A DNA stretch of 38,934 bases from Candidatus Rokuibacteriota bacterium (GTDB lineage Bacteria > Methylomirabilota > Methylomirabilia > Rokubacteriales > CSP1-6). The notes below the pieces were generated by a model that was given only the letters and a program-made list of their open reading frames with translations, was not told the origin of the DNA and ran no database searches. The stretch covers positions 1 to 38,934 of the forward strand of contig JACPCW010000103.1 in assembly GCA_016184365.1 (NCBI GenBank), in the 5' to 3' direction. Both the position numbers and the translations under genes were made by a program. Below, piece by piece: positions 17,885-25,553 of this stretch; within the stretch, counting starts at the first letter, position 1; the number at the start of each line of letters is the position of its first letter.

Positions 17885-18668
17885 CGCGCCGGCCGCGCGC
17901 GACGAACACGGCCGTCCCCCGCTTCGCGCCGAGCAGGCGCGCCGCGCTGCCCTCCCGGACCGCGACCTCCAGCCGATTTCGCGATCCGAGCAGCGCACCG
18001 GCCTGCCCGCGAGGAATGTCGCCGTACGTCCGCACGAGTGACAGCCATTCGCCGGCGACGCGCACGGACAGCCCGTCCTCCTCGCGGATCGCGCTCGCCG
18101 GAATCGACGTGACGAGATTGCCGAAGCGATCGATGTGGACGACTTCACCGAGCAGCCCGCCGTCCAGCTCGCTCGGCGTCGGCCATCGGAGCTCGACGGG
18201 ATCCGCGACCGGCGGCCCGAAGGCGGAGGGGGCGACGCCGCGCGCCAGGTGCGCCGCGGCCGGGCCGAAGACGTCACGGCCATGGAACGTGCGGCTCACG
18301 TCGGCCAGTCGATACGCGGGCTCGACGAGCTCCCAGGCGCGCCACTCCCCGGCGAAGAAGGGCGTGAACAGGCCGTTGTCGGGTCCGACGAACCGGTACC
18401 CGGCGGCCTCGATCACGAGACCGCGTCGCTCGGTGCCGACCCCCGGGTCGACCACCGCGACGTGGATCGTGCCGGCCGGGAAATAGCGCGCGGCCGCCTC
18501 GAGCGCGAGCGCCGCTTCGGTGACGTCGTGCGCCGCGACGTCGTGCGTGACGTCGACGAGCTGCACCTCGCGCGCGATGCCGAGGATGGCGCCCTTCACC
18601 TCCGCGACGTACGAGTCCCGCAGGCCGAAATCGGTGGTGAGCGTGACGATCGCGCCGGCGCCGGTCAG
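17847..18668 (-). CDS. SAM hydrolase / DUF62 (SAM hydroxide adenosyltransferase) with CTG start
   Basis: Relative of the chlorinase/fluorinase family, most members of which hydrolyse S-adenosylmethionine to adenosine and methionine. The essential N-terminal motif IVTLTTDFGLRDSYV is encoded, followed by VVDPGVGT, YRFVGPDNGL and the C-terminal HIDRFGNLVT. No ATG, GTG or TTG precedes that motif in frame; the nearest, GTG 18599, would delete it. A CTG at 18668 overlaps the stop of the upstream polyprenyl synthase gene as CTGA, mirroring the ATGA couplings around it, so I propose CTG initiation (273 aa). Function by family is solid; the start is inferred. Confidence 0.85.
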   Translation of the reverse strand: MTGAGAIVTLTTDFGLRDSYVAEVKGAILGIAREVQLVDVTHDVAAHDVTEAALALEAAARYFPAGTIHVAVVDPGVGTERRGLVIEAAGYRFVGPDNGLFTPFFAGEWRAWELVEPAYRLADVSRTFHGRDVFGPAAAHLARGVAPSAFGPPVADPVELRWPTPSELDGGLLGEVVHIDRFGNLVTSIPASAIREEDGLSVRVAGEWLSLVRTYGDIPRGQAGALLGSRNRLEVAVREGSAARLLGAKRGTAVFVARGRRARTSSRPRRRRS

Positions 18669-19663
18669 CGATCGCGCTCGACGACGAAATCGGCGACGAG
18701 TACCAGCGTCTCGCGTTCGTCCGACGGCGGAAACGCGTCGAGTTCAGCTTTGGCCGACTTCGCGCGCGCGCGCGCGCGCTCCCGCGCGTAGTCGACGCCG
18801 TCGTGCTCGACGACCAGGCGGCGGATCGCCTCGATCTCGTCCGCCGGGAGCGACCGGCGCGCGAGGAGTGCGCGGATCCGGGCCGCGTCGGCGGCGCTCG
18901 CGCGCTCGAGCATCGCGATCAGCGGCAGCGTGCGCTTGCCTTCGCGCAGATCGGCGCCGATCGCCTTGCCGAGGCGGTCCTGGTCCGCGGCGAAATCGAG
19001 CGCGTCGTCGGAGATCTGGAACGCGATGCCGAGCTCCAGGCCGAAGCGCGTCAGCGCCGCGGTCTGGTCGGCCGACGGATCGCCGAGGAGCGCGCCGATG
19101 CGGCAGCACGCCGAGATGAAGGACGCGGTCTTCTGCGTGATGATCCGGAGATAGTCCGCTTCGGTCGTGACGCCGAGCCGCTTGCGCTCGAGCTGGAACA
19201 CCTCCGCCTCGGTCATGGACACCGTCGCGCGCGCGAGCGTCTCGAGCACGGCGCCGTCGTTGTCGCGGACCAGCATCGCGAACGACTTCGCGTAGAGGTG
19301 ATCGCCGACGAGCACGGACGCGTCGTCGCCCCACTGCGCATTCGCGGACGGCCGTCCGCGCCGGAGCGGCGCCTGGTCGACGACGTCGTCGTGGATCAGC
19401 GTCGCCGTGTGCAGCAGCTCGACGACGCAGGCGAGGCGAACGGCCCGCGGCCCCTGCGCGCCGGCGAGGCGCGCGGCCAGGAGCAGCAGCATGGGACGCA
19501 GCCGCTTGCCGCCGGCGCTCGCGATGTACCCGCCCATCTCCTGGATCAGCGCGACCGGGGCGGCGAGCTCGCGCCGGATCTCGTCTTCGACCGCGGACAG
19601 GTCGTCGCCGATGAGCCGGGCCACGCGCTCCCTGAGGACCTGCTCCAGCGTATGGGCGGGCAC
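18665..19663 (-). CDS. ispB: Long-chain polyprenyl diphosphate synthase
   Basis: Trans-prenyltransferase elongating farnesyl/geranyl diphosphate with IPP to the octa/nonaprenyl side chain of quinones. It has 332 aa with the first Asp-rich motif D92-D-V-V-D96 preceded by ELLHTATLIH, and the second D219-D-A-L-D223 after FQIS. Small residues ahead of the first motif fit a long-chain product; the exact length cannot be told. The start is GTG 19663, 9 nt after the FlgT-like lipoprotein gene. The segment RERARARAKS is encoded by a pure CG dinucleotide run. A quinone-side-chain role fits the complex I genes elsewhere in the window. Confidence 0.92.
   Translation of the reverse strand: MPAHTLEQVLRERVARLIGDDLSAVEDEIRRELAAPVALIQEMGGYIASAGGKRLRPMLLLLAARLAGAQGPRAVRLACVVELLHTATLIHDDVVDQAPLRRGRPSANAQWGDDASVLVGDHLYAKSFAMLVRDNDGAVLETLARATVSMTEAEVFQLERKRLGVTTEADYLRIITQKTASFISACCRIGALLGDPSADQTAALTRFGLELGIAFQISDDALDFAADQDRLGKAIGADLREGKRTLPLIAMLERASAADAARIRALLARRSLPADEIEAIRRLVVEHDGVDYARERARARAKSAKAELDAFPPSDERETLVLVADFVVERDR
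18761..18779. repeat. CG dinucleotide run inside ispB
   Basis: Nineteen uninterrupted bases of alternating C and G within the coding sequence near the 3' end, encoding alternating Arg and Ala. Such tracts can adopt Z-DNA and slip during replication; a change of 2 nt would shift the ispB frame. Confidence 0.85.
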
Positions 19664-19672
19664 GCGGCAGCG

Positions 19673-20228
19673 CTACTTGGGAACGACGCGGTCCTTGATG
19701 CGGACCTCGGCTCCCTGGGCGAGCGTCTGGATCTCGGCGACGGAGAACTTGTCGCGCAGCTCCGTCACACGCGCGGTCGCGACTTCCTCGTCGAGCTCAC
19801 CGAGCACTTCGCCGGTGATCGGATGCACGATCGGAATGCGATCGCGGCGGAGGCTCACCGTCGTCCCGGGCCGCACGCCGTCCTGCGCGGTGAGGTCGAT
19901 CACGATGCGCGTGGTGTCGACCCACACGACGAAGCCGCGCTTCGCGGCCTCGGGCGCCGGCGTGCTGACGGCGTTGACCGTCTCCGATCCCGCGCGGCGC
20001 GCGGCCGGCGCGGCCGTCGCCGTCTCGGGCGCGAGCACGATGCCCTGGCGCGTGCTGATCTTGCCGCCGCCGGGCGGCGGTCCGTAGCGCGCGACGATTT
20101 CCGGCGGCGCGATGATGGAGATTCACGCTCGGATCGCCGGGCGACACGACGCCGAGAACATTCTTGATCGTGCCGCAACCCGTGAACGCGACCGCGACGA
20201 GGACCAGCGCGGCGAGGTGCTTCATCAT
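19673..20228 (-). pseudogene. FlgT-C-like lipoprotein, frameshifted
   Basis: The 5' part encodes a lipoprotein signal ending AFTGC (Cys18) and runs to about SPGDPSVN; then the frame goes wrong. The downstream part, in another frame, continues with SIIAPPEIVARYG and ends with a FlgT-C-like domain containing HPITGEVLG and ending KDRVVPK. The join is near 20119-20125, where one extra base (removal gives a continuous frame of about 184 aa) explains the break. Cause unknown: real mutation, recoding or sequencing error. It lies between a FlgT-like gene (27 nt upstream) and ispB (9 nt downstream), in the same operon. Confidence 0.75.
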
Positions 20229-20255
20229 CCGCGGACTACGATAGCACAGCCGGCC

Positions 20256-21056
20256 TCAGTCCTCCGGACGCGGCTCCCACGGAAATCGCTGCTCTTCCGA
20301 GCTGCTGGCGGTCACCAGCGCCTGCCGTCGCGAGAAGAGCGCGGTGCCCGTCACGGCGGAGATCCACGTGACGTCGAGGTACGTCGTGCCTCGCCGCTCG
20401 AGGATGACCGGCACGAGCCATCCCATGACCTCGAGGTTGCGCGCGACGCGTGATGCGCGCTCGGGTCGCGCCAGCACTTCCTCGACGCGCACCGACGCGG
20501 ACGCCAGCATGTCGTTCACGGCCAGCGGGTCCACGACCTGAAAGCGCTTCGACCGCTCGAGCATCGTCGCGATCATGTACGGCAGGCGGCGCAGATCGGC
20601 GTCGTTCCGCGTGAGGTCGAGCACGGGCGTCACCGCGACGCGGATGCGGCCGCGCGTGATGCGCGCGCCGTCCTCCGGCGCGGGGCGCGGCCTGTCGGGC
20701 AGCGGGATGAAGAGCGCCTCGGCGAATCGCGGATGCACGCGGCGGATCTGCGCGTAGCCGAGCACGTCTTCGTACCGACCGAGCGGCCGTCCCGTGATCG
20801 GGTGGCTGAACGCCTCGCCCTTGCGGTAGATCACGAGCTCCTGGCCCGCCTGCGCCGACGTGCTCGCGCCGGCATCGAGATACACGGTGTCGCCTTCGAT
20901 CTGGACGACGATCGTCTCGAGCGGCGTGAAGGCCGTGATGAAGTCGTCGGCCATCAGCGCGAACGTGGTGCCGGCGCGATCGGCCGTGCCCGCATACGCC
21001 GGCAGCACCGCCAGCAGGACGACGAGCAGCGCCCCCATCCGCAAGAATCCGCCCAT
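20256..21056 (-). CDS. Secreted FlgT-like protein
   Basis: Exported protein of 266 aa (260 if the second Met is used), function unknown. A signal peptide ends near AYAG (residue 23). A FlgT-C-like domain (about 48-115) contains HPITGRPLG (85-93). A FlgT-middle/CsgG-like domain (about 137-245) follows, with RIRVAVTPVLDL and RFQVVDP. The domain order is the same as in the first 240 residues of the protein at 13254-15107. The ATG at 21056 touches the boundary of the inverted-repeat element, so the native promoter and SD have probably been displaced; the second Met, 18 nt in, has GGCGGA upstream. The operon continues into the frameshifted lipoprotein and ispB. Confidence 0.7.
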   Translation of the reverse strand: MGGFLRMGALLVVLLAVLPAYAGTADRAGTTFALMADDFITAFTPLETIVVQIEGDTVYLDAGASTSAQAGQELVIYRKGEAFSHPITGRPLGRYEDVLGYAQIRRVHPRFAEALFIPLPDRPRPAPEDGARITRGRIRVAVTPVLDLTRNDADLRRLPYMIATMLERSKRFQVVDPLAVNDMLASASVRVEEVLARPERASRVARNLEVMGWLVPVILERRGTTYLDVTWISAVTGTALFSRRQALVTASSSEEQRFPWEPRPED

Positions 21057-21299
21057 CTAATGAGCCTCGCGGAATTGGTTGACGGCTCCGGCGCCCGCCG
21101 CCGCTGCTGGCGAGCCGTCGTCGCCGTGCTCGTTCCGACGCAGGACGAGCGAGGCTCGCGGATCGGCAGCTCTCGCGCGGCCCCCACTGGGGGATGGGGG
21201 GTCGAAGCTCGTCCTGCCTCGGAACGAGCTACGGCGACAGGCGAGCCAGTCGCGGCGGCGGGCGCCGGAGCCGTCAACCAATTCCGCGAGAGTCATTAG
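21057..21299. mobile_element. MITE-like near-palindromic element
   Basis: A 243-bp element whose two ends are inverted copies of each other: arms of about 93 bp (21057-21150 and 21207-21299), roughly 88% identical by eye. They include a stretch of 39 identical bases running from CTCGCGGAATTGGTTGACGG. The ends read CTAATGA and TCATTAG, so a TA target duplication is possible. It has no coding capacity of its own. The element supplies the stop codon (TAA, 21298-21296) of the mutase gene on one side and abuts the ATG of the FlgT-like gene on the other. A MITE or solo inverted repeat of an IS is the simplest reading; the parent IS cannot be named. Confidence 0.75.
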
Positions 21300-22897
21300 A
21301 ACGTCACCGCCGGCTGGTGCGTGCCGAACACGCCACGGAGGCGGTCACAGATCTCGCCGAGCGTGACGGAGGCGTCGACCGCGTCGACGATCGCCGCCAT
21401 GACGTTGTCGCGGCCGCGCGCCGCGCGCTCGAGCGCGTCGAGCGCGCGCGCCGCGGCGTCGGCATCGCGTCCGGCGCGGAGCTTCTGCGCCTTCTGCGCG
21501 AGCGCGTCACCGATGCCGGGATCGACCTGGAACCGCGGCGCGGGCGCCCCCTCCTCCGTCACGAAGTCGTTGACGCCGACGACGATGCGCGCCTGCGCCT
21601 CGACCTCCTTCTGCCAGCGATAGGCCGCGTCCTGGATCTCGCGCTGCATGAAGCCGATCGCGGCCACCGCGCCGCCGAGCTGATCGATCTTCGTGACGTA
21701 CGCCTCCGCTTCCGCTTCGATGTCGGCGGTCCACCGCTCGATCGCGAACGAGCCGCCCAGCGGATCCGCGGTCTCGGCCACGCCCGACTCGCACGCGAGG
21801 ATCTGCTGCGTGCGGAGCGCGATGCGCACCGCGCGCTCGGTCGGCAGCGCGAGCGCCTCGTCCATCGAGTTCGTGTGCAGGGACTGGCAGCCGCCGAGCA
21901 CGGCGGCGAGGGCCTGCACCGCGACGCGCACGATGTTGTTCTCCGGCTGCTGCGCGGTGAGCGTGCTGCCGGCCGTCTGCACGTGGAAGCGCAGCATCAT
22001 CGATCGGGGGTCCCGGGCGCCGAAGCGGTCGCGCATGATGCGCGCCCACAGCCGCCGCGCCGCGCGGTACTTCGCGACCTCCTCGAGCAGGTTGTTGTGC
22101 GCGTTGAAGAAGAACGACAGCTGCGGCGCGAAGGCGTCGACGGCGAGGCCGGCGGCGCGCGCCGCCTCGACGTACGCGATCGCGTTCGAGAGCGTGAACG
22201 CGACCTCCTGCACCGCGGTCGATCCCGCCTCGCGCATGTGGTAGCCGGAGATCGAAATGGTGTTCCAGCGCGGCACGCGGTCCCGGCAGTACGCGAACGT
22301 GTCCGTCACCAGCCGCATCGACGGGCCGGGCGGGAAGATGTACGTCCCGCGCGCGATGTATTCCTTCAGGATGTCGTTCTGCACGGTCCCGGTCAGGCGG
22401 TCGGCGGCGATGCCCTGCCGGCGCGCGACGACGACGTAGAGCGATAACAAGATAGACGCCGTCGCGTTGATCGTCATCGACGTCGACACGCGATCCAGCG
22501 GAATCGCCTCGAAGAGATCCTGCATGTCCTCGACGGACGCGATCGATACGCCGACCTTGCCGACTTCCCCGAAGGCGAGCGGGGCGTCCGGATCGAAGCC
22601 CATCTGCGTCGGGAGATCGAACGCGACGGACAGACCGGTCTGGCCCTGGTCGAGCAGGAACCGATACCGCGTGTTCGTCTCCGGCGCCGATCCGAACCCG
22701 GCGTACTGGCGCATGGTCCAGAGGCGGCCGCGGTACATCGTCGGATGCACGCCGCGCGTGAACGGCGCCGCGCCCGGCTCGCCGAGACGCTCGGTGAGAT
22801 CGGGCGGCGCGTCGGCGGGTCCGTACACGCGCGCGACCGGCGTACCCCACGACGTGCGGAAGAGGCGGGTGCGCGGTGTCGGCTCCGGCGTCGTCAT
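21296..22897 (-). CDS. Methylmalonyl-CoA mutase large subunit, catalytic domain only
   Basis: Radical B12 enzyme domain that rearranges methylmalonyl-CoA to succinyl-CoA. It has 533 aa forming the TIM-barrel half: [15 protein letters not shown] (61-75, with Tyr65 of the RQYAGF signature as in methylmalonyl- and unlike isobutyryl-CoA mutase), [13 protein letters not shown], and [14 protein letters not shown]. The cobalamin-binding domain (DxHxxG) is absent, so a separate small subunit must exist elsewhere, as in archaeal-type or isobutyryl-type split mutases. The ATG overlaps the pccB stop by 4 nt. The stop codon is contributed by the inverted-repeat element. Mutase family is certain; substrate is probable. 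Confidence 0.9.
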   Translation of the reverse strand: MTTPEPTPRTRLFRTSWGTPVARVYGPADAPPDLTERLGEPGAAPFTRGVHPTMYRGRLWTMRQYAGFGSAPETNTRYRFLLDQGQTGLSVAFDLPTQMGFDPDAPLAFGEVGKVGVSIASVEDMQDLFEAIPLDRVSTSMTINATASILLSLYVVVARRQGIAADRLTGTVQNDILKEYIARGTYIFPPGPSMRLVTDTFAYCRDRVPRWNTISISGYHMREAGSTAVQEVAFTLSNAIAYVEAARAAGLAVDAFAPQLSFFFNAHNNLLEEVAKYRAARRLWARIMRDRFGARDPRSMMLRFHVQTAGSTLTAQQPENNIVRVAVQALAAVLGGCQSLHTNSMDEALALPTERAVRIALRTQQILACESGVAETADPLGGSFAIERWTADIEAEAEAYVTKIDQLGGAVAAIGFMQREIQDAAYRWQKEVEAQARIVVGVNDFVTEEGAPAPRFQVDPGIGDALAQKAQKLRAGRDADAAARALDALERAARGRDNVMAAIVDAVDASVTLGEICDRLRGVFGTHQPAVTF

Positions 22898-24447
22898 AGC
22901 GGGATGTTCCCGTGCTTCCTCGGCGGATTGGTGTCGCGCTTCGTCTTCAGGATGTCGAGCGCGCCGGCGAGGCGCGCGCGCGTGTCGCGCGGCTCGATGA
23001 CCTCGTCGACGTAGCCGCGCTCCGCGGCGATGTACGGATTCGCGAACTTCTCGCGGTACTCGCGGATCTTGTCCTGGCGGAGCGCCGCCCCCTGTGCGCC
23101 CGCGCGCTCGATGTCGCGCCGGTAGAGGATGTTGACGGCGCCCTCCGGTCCCATGACGGCGACTTCCGCCGTCGGGTACGCGAAGTTCACGTCGCCGCGG
23201 ATGTGCTTCGAGGACATGACGTCGTAGGCGCCGCCATAGGCCTTGCGCGTGATGACGGTGAGCTTCGGCACCGTCGCTTCGCAGTACGCGTAGAGCAGCT
23301 TCGCGCCGTGCTTGATGATGCCGCCGAACTCCTGCGCCGTCCCGGGCAGGAAGCCGGGCACGTCGACGAACGTCACGATCGGCAGGTTGAAGCAGTCGCA
23401 GAACCGGACGAACCGCGCGGCCTTGAGCGACGCGCCGATGTCGAGACAGCCCGCGAGGTGCGCGGGCTGGTTCGCGACGACGCCCACCGGGCGTCCGCCG
23501 AGCCGGCCGAAGCCGATCACGATGTTCGGCGCGTAGTCGGGCTGCACCTCGAAGAAGTAGCGGTCGTCGAGCACGGTCCGCACGAGATCCTTGATGTCGT
23601 ACGGCCGATCCGGCTGCGCCGGCACGATCGTCTGAAGATTCTCGTCGCGCCGGTCGATCGGATCGAGCGTCGGGCGGATCGGCGGGTCTTCCATGTTGTT
23701 CTGCGGCAGGAACGTCATCAGCTCGCGGATGAGCGCGAGGCACTCGTCCTCGGAGTCGGCCGCGAAGTGCGCCACGCCGGACGTGGTGCCGTGCGTGGTC
23801 GCGCCGCCGAGGTCTTCGGCGCTGACCTCCTCGTGCGTCACCGCGCGGATCACGTCGGGGCCGGTGACGAACATGTACGCCGTGTTCTTCACCATGACGA
23901 TGAAGTCGGTGATCGCCGGCGAATAGACCGCGCCGCCGGCGCACGGTCCCATGATCGCGGAGATCTGCGGCACGACGCCCGACGCGAGCGTGTTGCGGAG
24001 AAAGATGTCGGCGTAGCCGCCGAGCGACGCGACACCTTCCTGGATGCGCGCGCCACCCGAGTCGTTCAGGCCGATCACGGGCACGCCGGCCTTCAGGGCG
24101 AGATCCATGATCTTGCAGATCTTCCGCGCGTACGCCTCGGAGAGCGACCCGCCGAACACCGTGAAGTCCTGCGCGAACACGTACACGTGCCGGCCATGGA
24201 TGCGCCCCGATCCGGTCACGACACCGTCCCCGAGGATGCGTTGTTCGTCCATCCCGAAGTCGTGACTCTGATGGACGACGAACTTGTCGATCTCGGTGAA
24301 GGAGCCGCGGTCGAGGAGGAGCTCGACACGCTCGCGCGCCGTCTTCTTGCCGGCCTTGTGCTGGCGCCGGATGCGCTCCTCGCCGCCCCCGACCTCGGCT
24401 TCGGCGTGACGGCGGTGGAGATCGGCGAAGCGGTCGTTCAAAGACAC
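22894..24447 (-). CDS. pccB: Propionyl-CoA carboxylase beta (carboxyltransferase) subunit
   Basis: Transfers the carboxyl group from carboxybiotin to propionyl-CoA, giving methylmalonyl-CoA. It has 517 aa with two crotonase-type halves: the acyl-CoA half with [12 protein letters not shown] and [12 protein letters not shown], the biotin half with [21 protein letters not shown] and [11 protein letters not shown]. It starts at GTG 24447, 5 nt after a TACAAT box, so the mRNA is probably leaderless. The coupled mutase gene downstream supports propionyl-CoA as substrate. The biotin carboxylase/BCCP subunit and the epimerase are not in the window. Confidence 0.93.
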   Translation of the reverse strand: MSLNDRFADLHRRHAEAEVGGGEERIRRQHKAGKKTARERVELLLDRGSFTEIDKFVVHQSHDFGMDEQRILGDGVVTGSGRIHGRHVYVFAQDFTVFGGSLSEAYARKICKIMDLALKAGVPVIGLNDSGGARIQEGVASLGGYADIFLRNTLASGVVPQISAIMGPCAGGAVYSPAITDFIVMVKNTAYMFVTGPDVIRAVTHEEVSAEDLGGATTHGTTSGVAHFAADSEDECLALIRELMTFLPQNNMEDPPIRPTLDPIDRRDENLQTIVPAQPDRPYDIKDLVRTVLDDRYFFEVQPDYAPNIVIGFGRLGGRPVGVVANQPAHLAGCLDIGASLKAARFVRFCDCFNLPIVTFVDVPGFLPGTAQEFGGIIKHGAKLLYAYCEATVPKLTVITRKAYGGAYDVMSSKHIRGDVNFAYPTAEVAVMGPEGAVNILYRRDIERAGAQGAALRQDKIREYREKFANPYIAAERGYVDEVIEPRDTRARLAGALDILKTKRDTNPPRKHGNIPL

Positions 24448-24452
24448 GCAGG

Positions 24453-24482
24453 ATTGTAGGGACCCATGCTTCGTAAAGTCAA
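24453..24482 (-). promoter_or_regulatory. pccB-mutase promoter
   Basis: Minus strand TTGACT (24482-24477), 18 nt spacer, TACAAT (24458-24453), ending 5 nt before the GTG of pccB. Among the clearest promoters in the window. The start site is expected at the GTG. Confidence 0.75.
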
Positions 24483-24497
24483 CGCATCATTGACTTT
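24475..24497. promoter_or_regulatory. Inverted repeat containing both divergent -35 boxes
   Basis: AAAGTCAA, a 7-nt centre, then TTGACTTT: a perfect 8-bp inverted repeat. Each arm holds the TTGACT -35 box of one of the two divergent promoters, so any protein binding it would control both operons together. It may merely reflect the two back-to-back -35 boxes. Confidence 0.55.
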
Positions 24498-24518
24498 CTA
24501 GGCGATTCGACCCATCAT
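24490..24518 (+). promoter_or_regulatory. DUF948-ytxH promoter
   Basis: TTGACT (24490-24495), 17 nt, CATCAT (24513-24518), with the ATG at 24527 about 8 nt further on. The -10 has 4 of 6 consensus bases. Confidence 0.5.
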
Positions 24519-24526
24519 CTGCGCCC

Positions 24527-24922
24527 ATGCTTCCTGCGGTCCAGGCGGTCATCGCGCTCGCGTTCGTCGGCCTCGTCGTCGCCCTCATCGTCACCTGCGT
24601 CGCCGTGCGGCGGGCCGCGCAGCGGGCGGAGAACGTCCTTGGTATTCTCGAAACGGAACTTCGTCCGCTGGTGGCCGACACGCACGCCCTGCTCGCGGAC
24701 GTCCGGTCGCTCACGCGTCAGGCCAACCGCGAGATGGAGCGCGTCGGCGTCGTCACCGAGCACGTCGAGGTCGTCGCCGAAGGACTCGGCCGGGTCGTCG
24801 GAGCGCTGTCGGGCTTCGCCCGCGTCGGCCAGGTTCTCGGCGTCGCGCTCGGGTTGAAGAAGGGCGTCGACGTATTCCTGCACCGCCTCGCCAAGGGGCA
24901 AGGAGATCATCACCATGGCTAA
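24527..24922 (+). CDS. DUF948-like single-pass membrane protein
   Basis: Protein of 131 aa with one N-terminal membrane helix (about 5-27) and then a long amphipathic, probably coiled-coil segment (30-95). This matches the DUF948 family of small envelope/stress proteins. It ends with a His-rich tail GDHHHG. The ATG follows a promoter by about 8 nt with no SD visible. Its stop overlaps the ytxH start by 8 nt. Family function is not established; pairing with YtxH is usual. Confidence 0.7.
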   Translation: MLPAVQAVIALAFVGLVVALIVTCVAVRRAAQRAENVLGILETELRPLVADTHALLADVRSLTRQANREMERVGVVTEHVEVVAEGLGRVVGALSGFARVGQVLGVALGLKKGVDVFLHRLAKGQGDHHHG

Positions 24923-25232
24923 CGATCGAGGCGACGCCGCCGGCTATCTCGGCTGGTTCCTGTTCGGCACCGCGCTCGGCGCAGCCGCCGCAATCCTGTT
25001 GTCCCCGAAAACGGGCCAGGAGACGCGTGACCTGTTGTCCGAGAAGAGCGAGGAATGGGCGCGGCGCGCCCAGGAGCTCGCCGGCGAAGCGCAGGGACGC
25101 GCCGGGCAGTGGCTCGACAAGAGCCGCGAGCTGTTCGAAGAGCAGACGCAGCGCCTCATGAGCGCCTTCGAAGCCGGGAAGGACGCCATGCGGGAGGAGA
25201 CGCGCAAGGGCCCGCTCGACCCGCGTGGCTGA
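24915..25232 (+). CDS. YtxH-domain protein
   Basis: Protein of 105 aa. A glycine-rich membrane helix (about 10-30, GYLGWFLFGTALGAAAAILLS) is followed by PKTGQETRDLL, the YtxH signature, and an amphipathic helical, charged C-terminus. YtxH proteins are general-stress associated in Bacillus; their molecular role is unknown. It overlaps the DUF948 gene by 8 nt, and its own stop overlaps the remnant of a DUF4337-like gene by 8 nt, the same spacing. That suggests an original three-gene operon. Confidence 0.8.
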   Translation: MANDRGDAAGYLGWFLFGTALGAAAAILLSPKTGQETRDLLSEKSEEWARRAQELAGEAQGRAGQWLDKSRELFEEQTQRLMSAFEAGKDAMREETRKGPLDPRG

Positions 25233-25338
25233 GGTCGAGCTTCCCGATCCCGACGAACTCGAAGAGCGACGCGACAAGGCCTTCAGCCGTCGCGCGGGCC
25301 CCACAGGAACGTACCCGCCGAGTCGCCGGAGTATGTGA
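25225..25338 (+). pseudogene. Truncated DUF4337-like gene
   Basis: A GTG at 25225 begins the frame VAEVELPDPDELEERRDKAF-SRR. As I recall it, DUF4337 membrane proteins start this way (ELPDP-ELEE-K-F-RRV, followed by a membrane helix). Here the membrane helix never appears: after about 24 residues the sequence changes to GPTGTYPPSRRSM and stops at 25338. Only the N-terminus of the gene survives. The loss point lies next to the hairpin repeats that follow. The family match is from memory of the pattern and needs a search. Confidence 0.55.
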
Positions 25339-25397
25339 ACGAAGCGGTGATGTGGTGAGACGCCGCCATTCATGCGGCTCATCACCGCTTCGCTCAC
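25335..25397. repeat. Hairpin repeat, unit 1
   Basis: Outer arms GTGAACGAAGCGGTGATG (25335-25352) and its complement (25380-25397) match with one mismatch. An inner stem CGCCGC/GCGGC(T) has CATTCAT in the loop. Its 37-nt core (25352-25388) recurs at 25421-25457 with three mismatches. Confidence 0.7.
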
Positions 25398-25420
25398 GAG
25401 CGTTCGCGTTCGATCTCGAA

Positions 25421-25457
25421 GTGGTGAGACCCCGCTATTCATGCGGCTCCTCACCGC
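25421..25457. repeat. Hairpin repeat, unit 2
   Basis: Second copy of the 37-nt core, 34 of 37 bases identical to unit 1 and in the same orientation, starting 69 nt after it. GTGGTGAG at one end pairs imperfectly with CTCCTCAC at the other. It lacks the outer arms of unit 1. Confidence 0.7.
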
Positions 25458-25553
25458 ATCACCGGATCGCACGGCAATTTCTCGAGTAACGCCAGCGGCG
25501 GCGGGTTCGGCCGCTGTGGTCGTCGCACGCCGCTGCGCCTTGCCGGCCATGCG

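Noticed and set aside
21079..21299. Small open frames inside the inverted-repeat element
   Set aside because: They read similar words on both strands simply because the element is palindromic. There is no SD and no family resemblance.
22912..24459. 515-codon plus-strand frame opposite pccB
   Set aside because: Exact antisense of a well-conserved carboxyltransferase; no independent motif.
25335..25457. CRISPR array
   Set aside because: Only two units, each itself a long hairpin, and no cas genes; spacing does not fit a repeat-spacer array.
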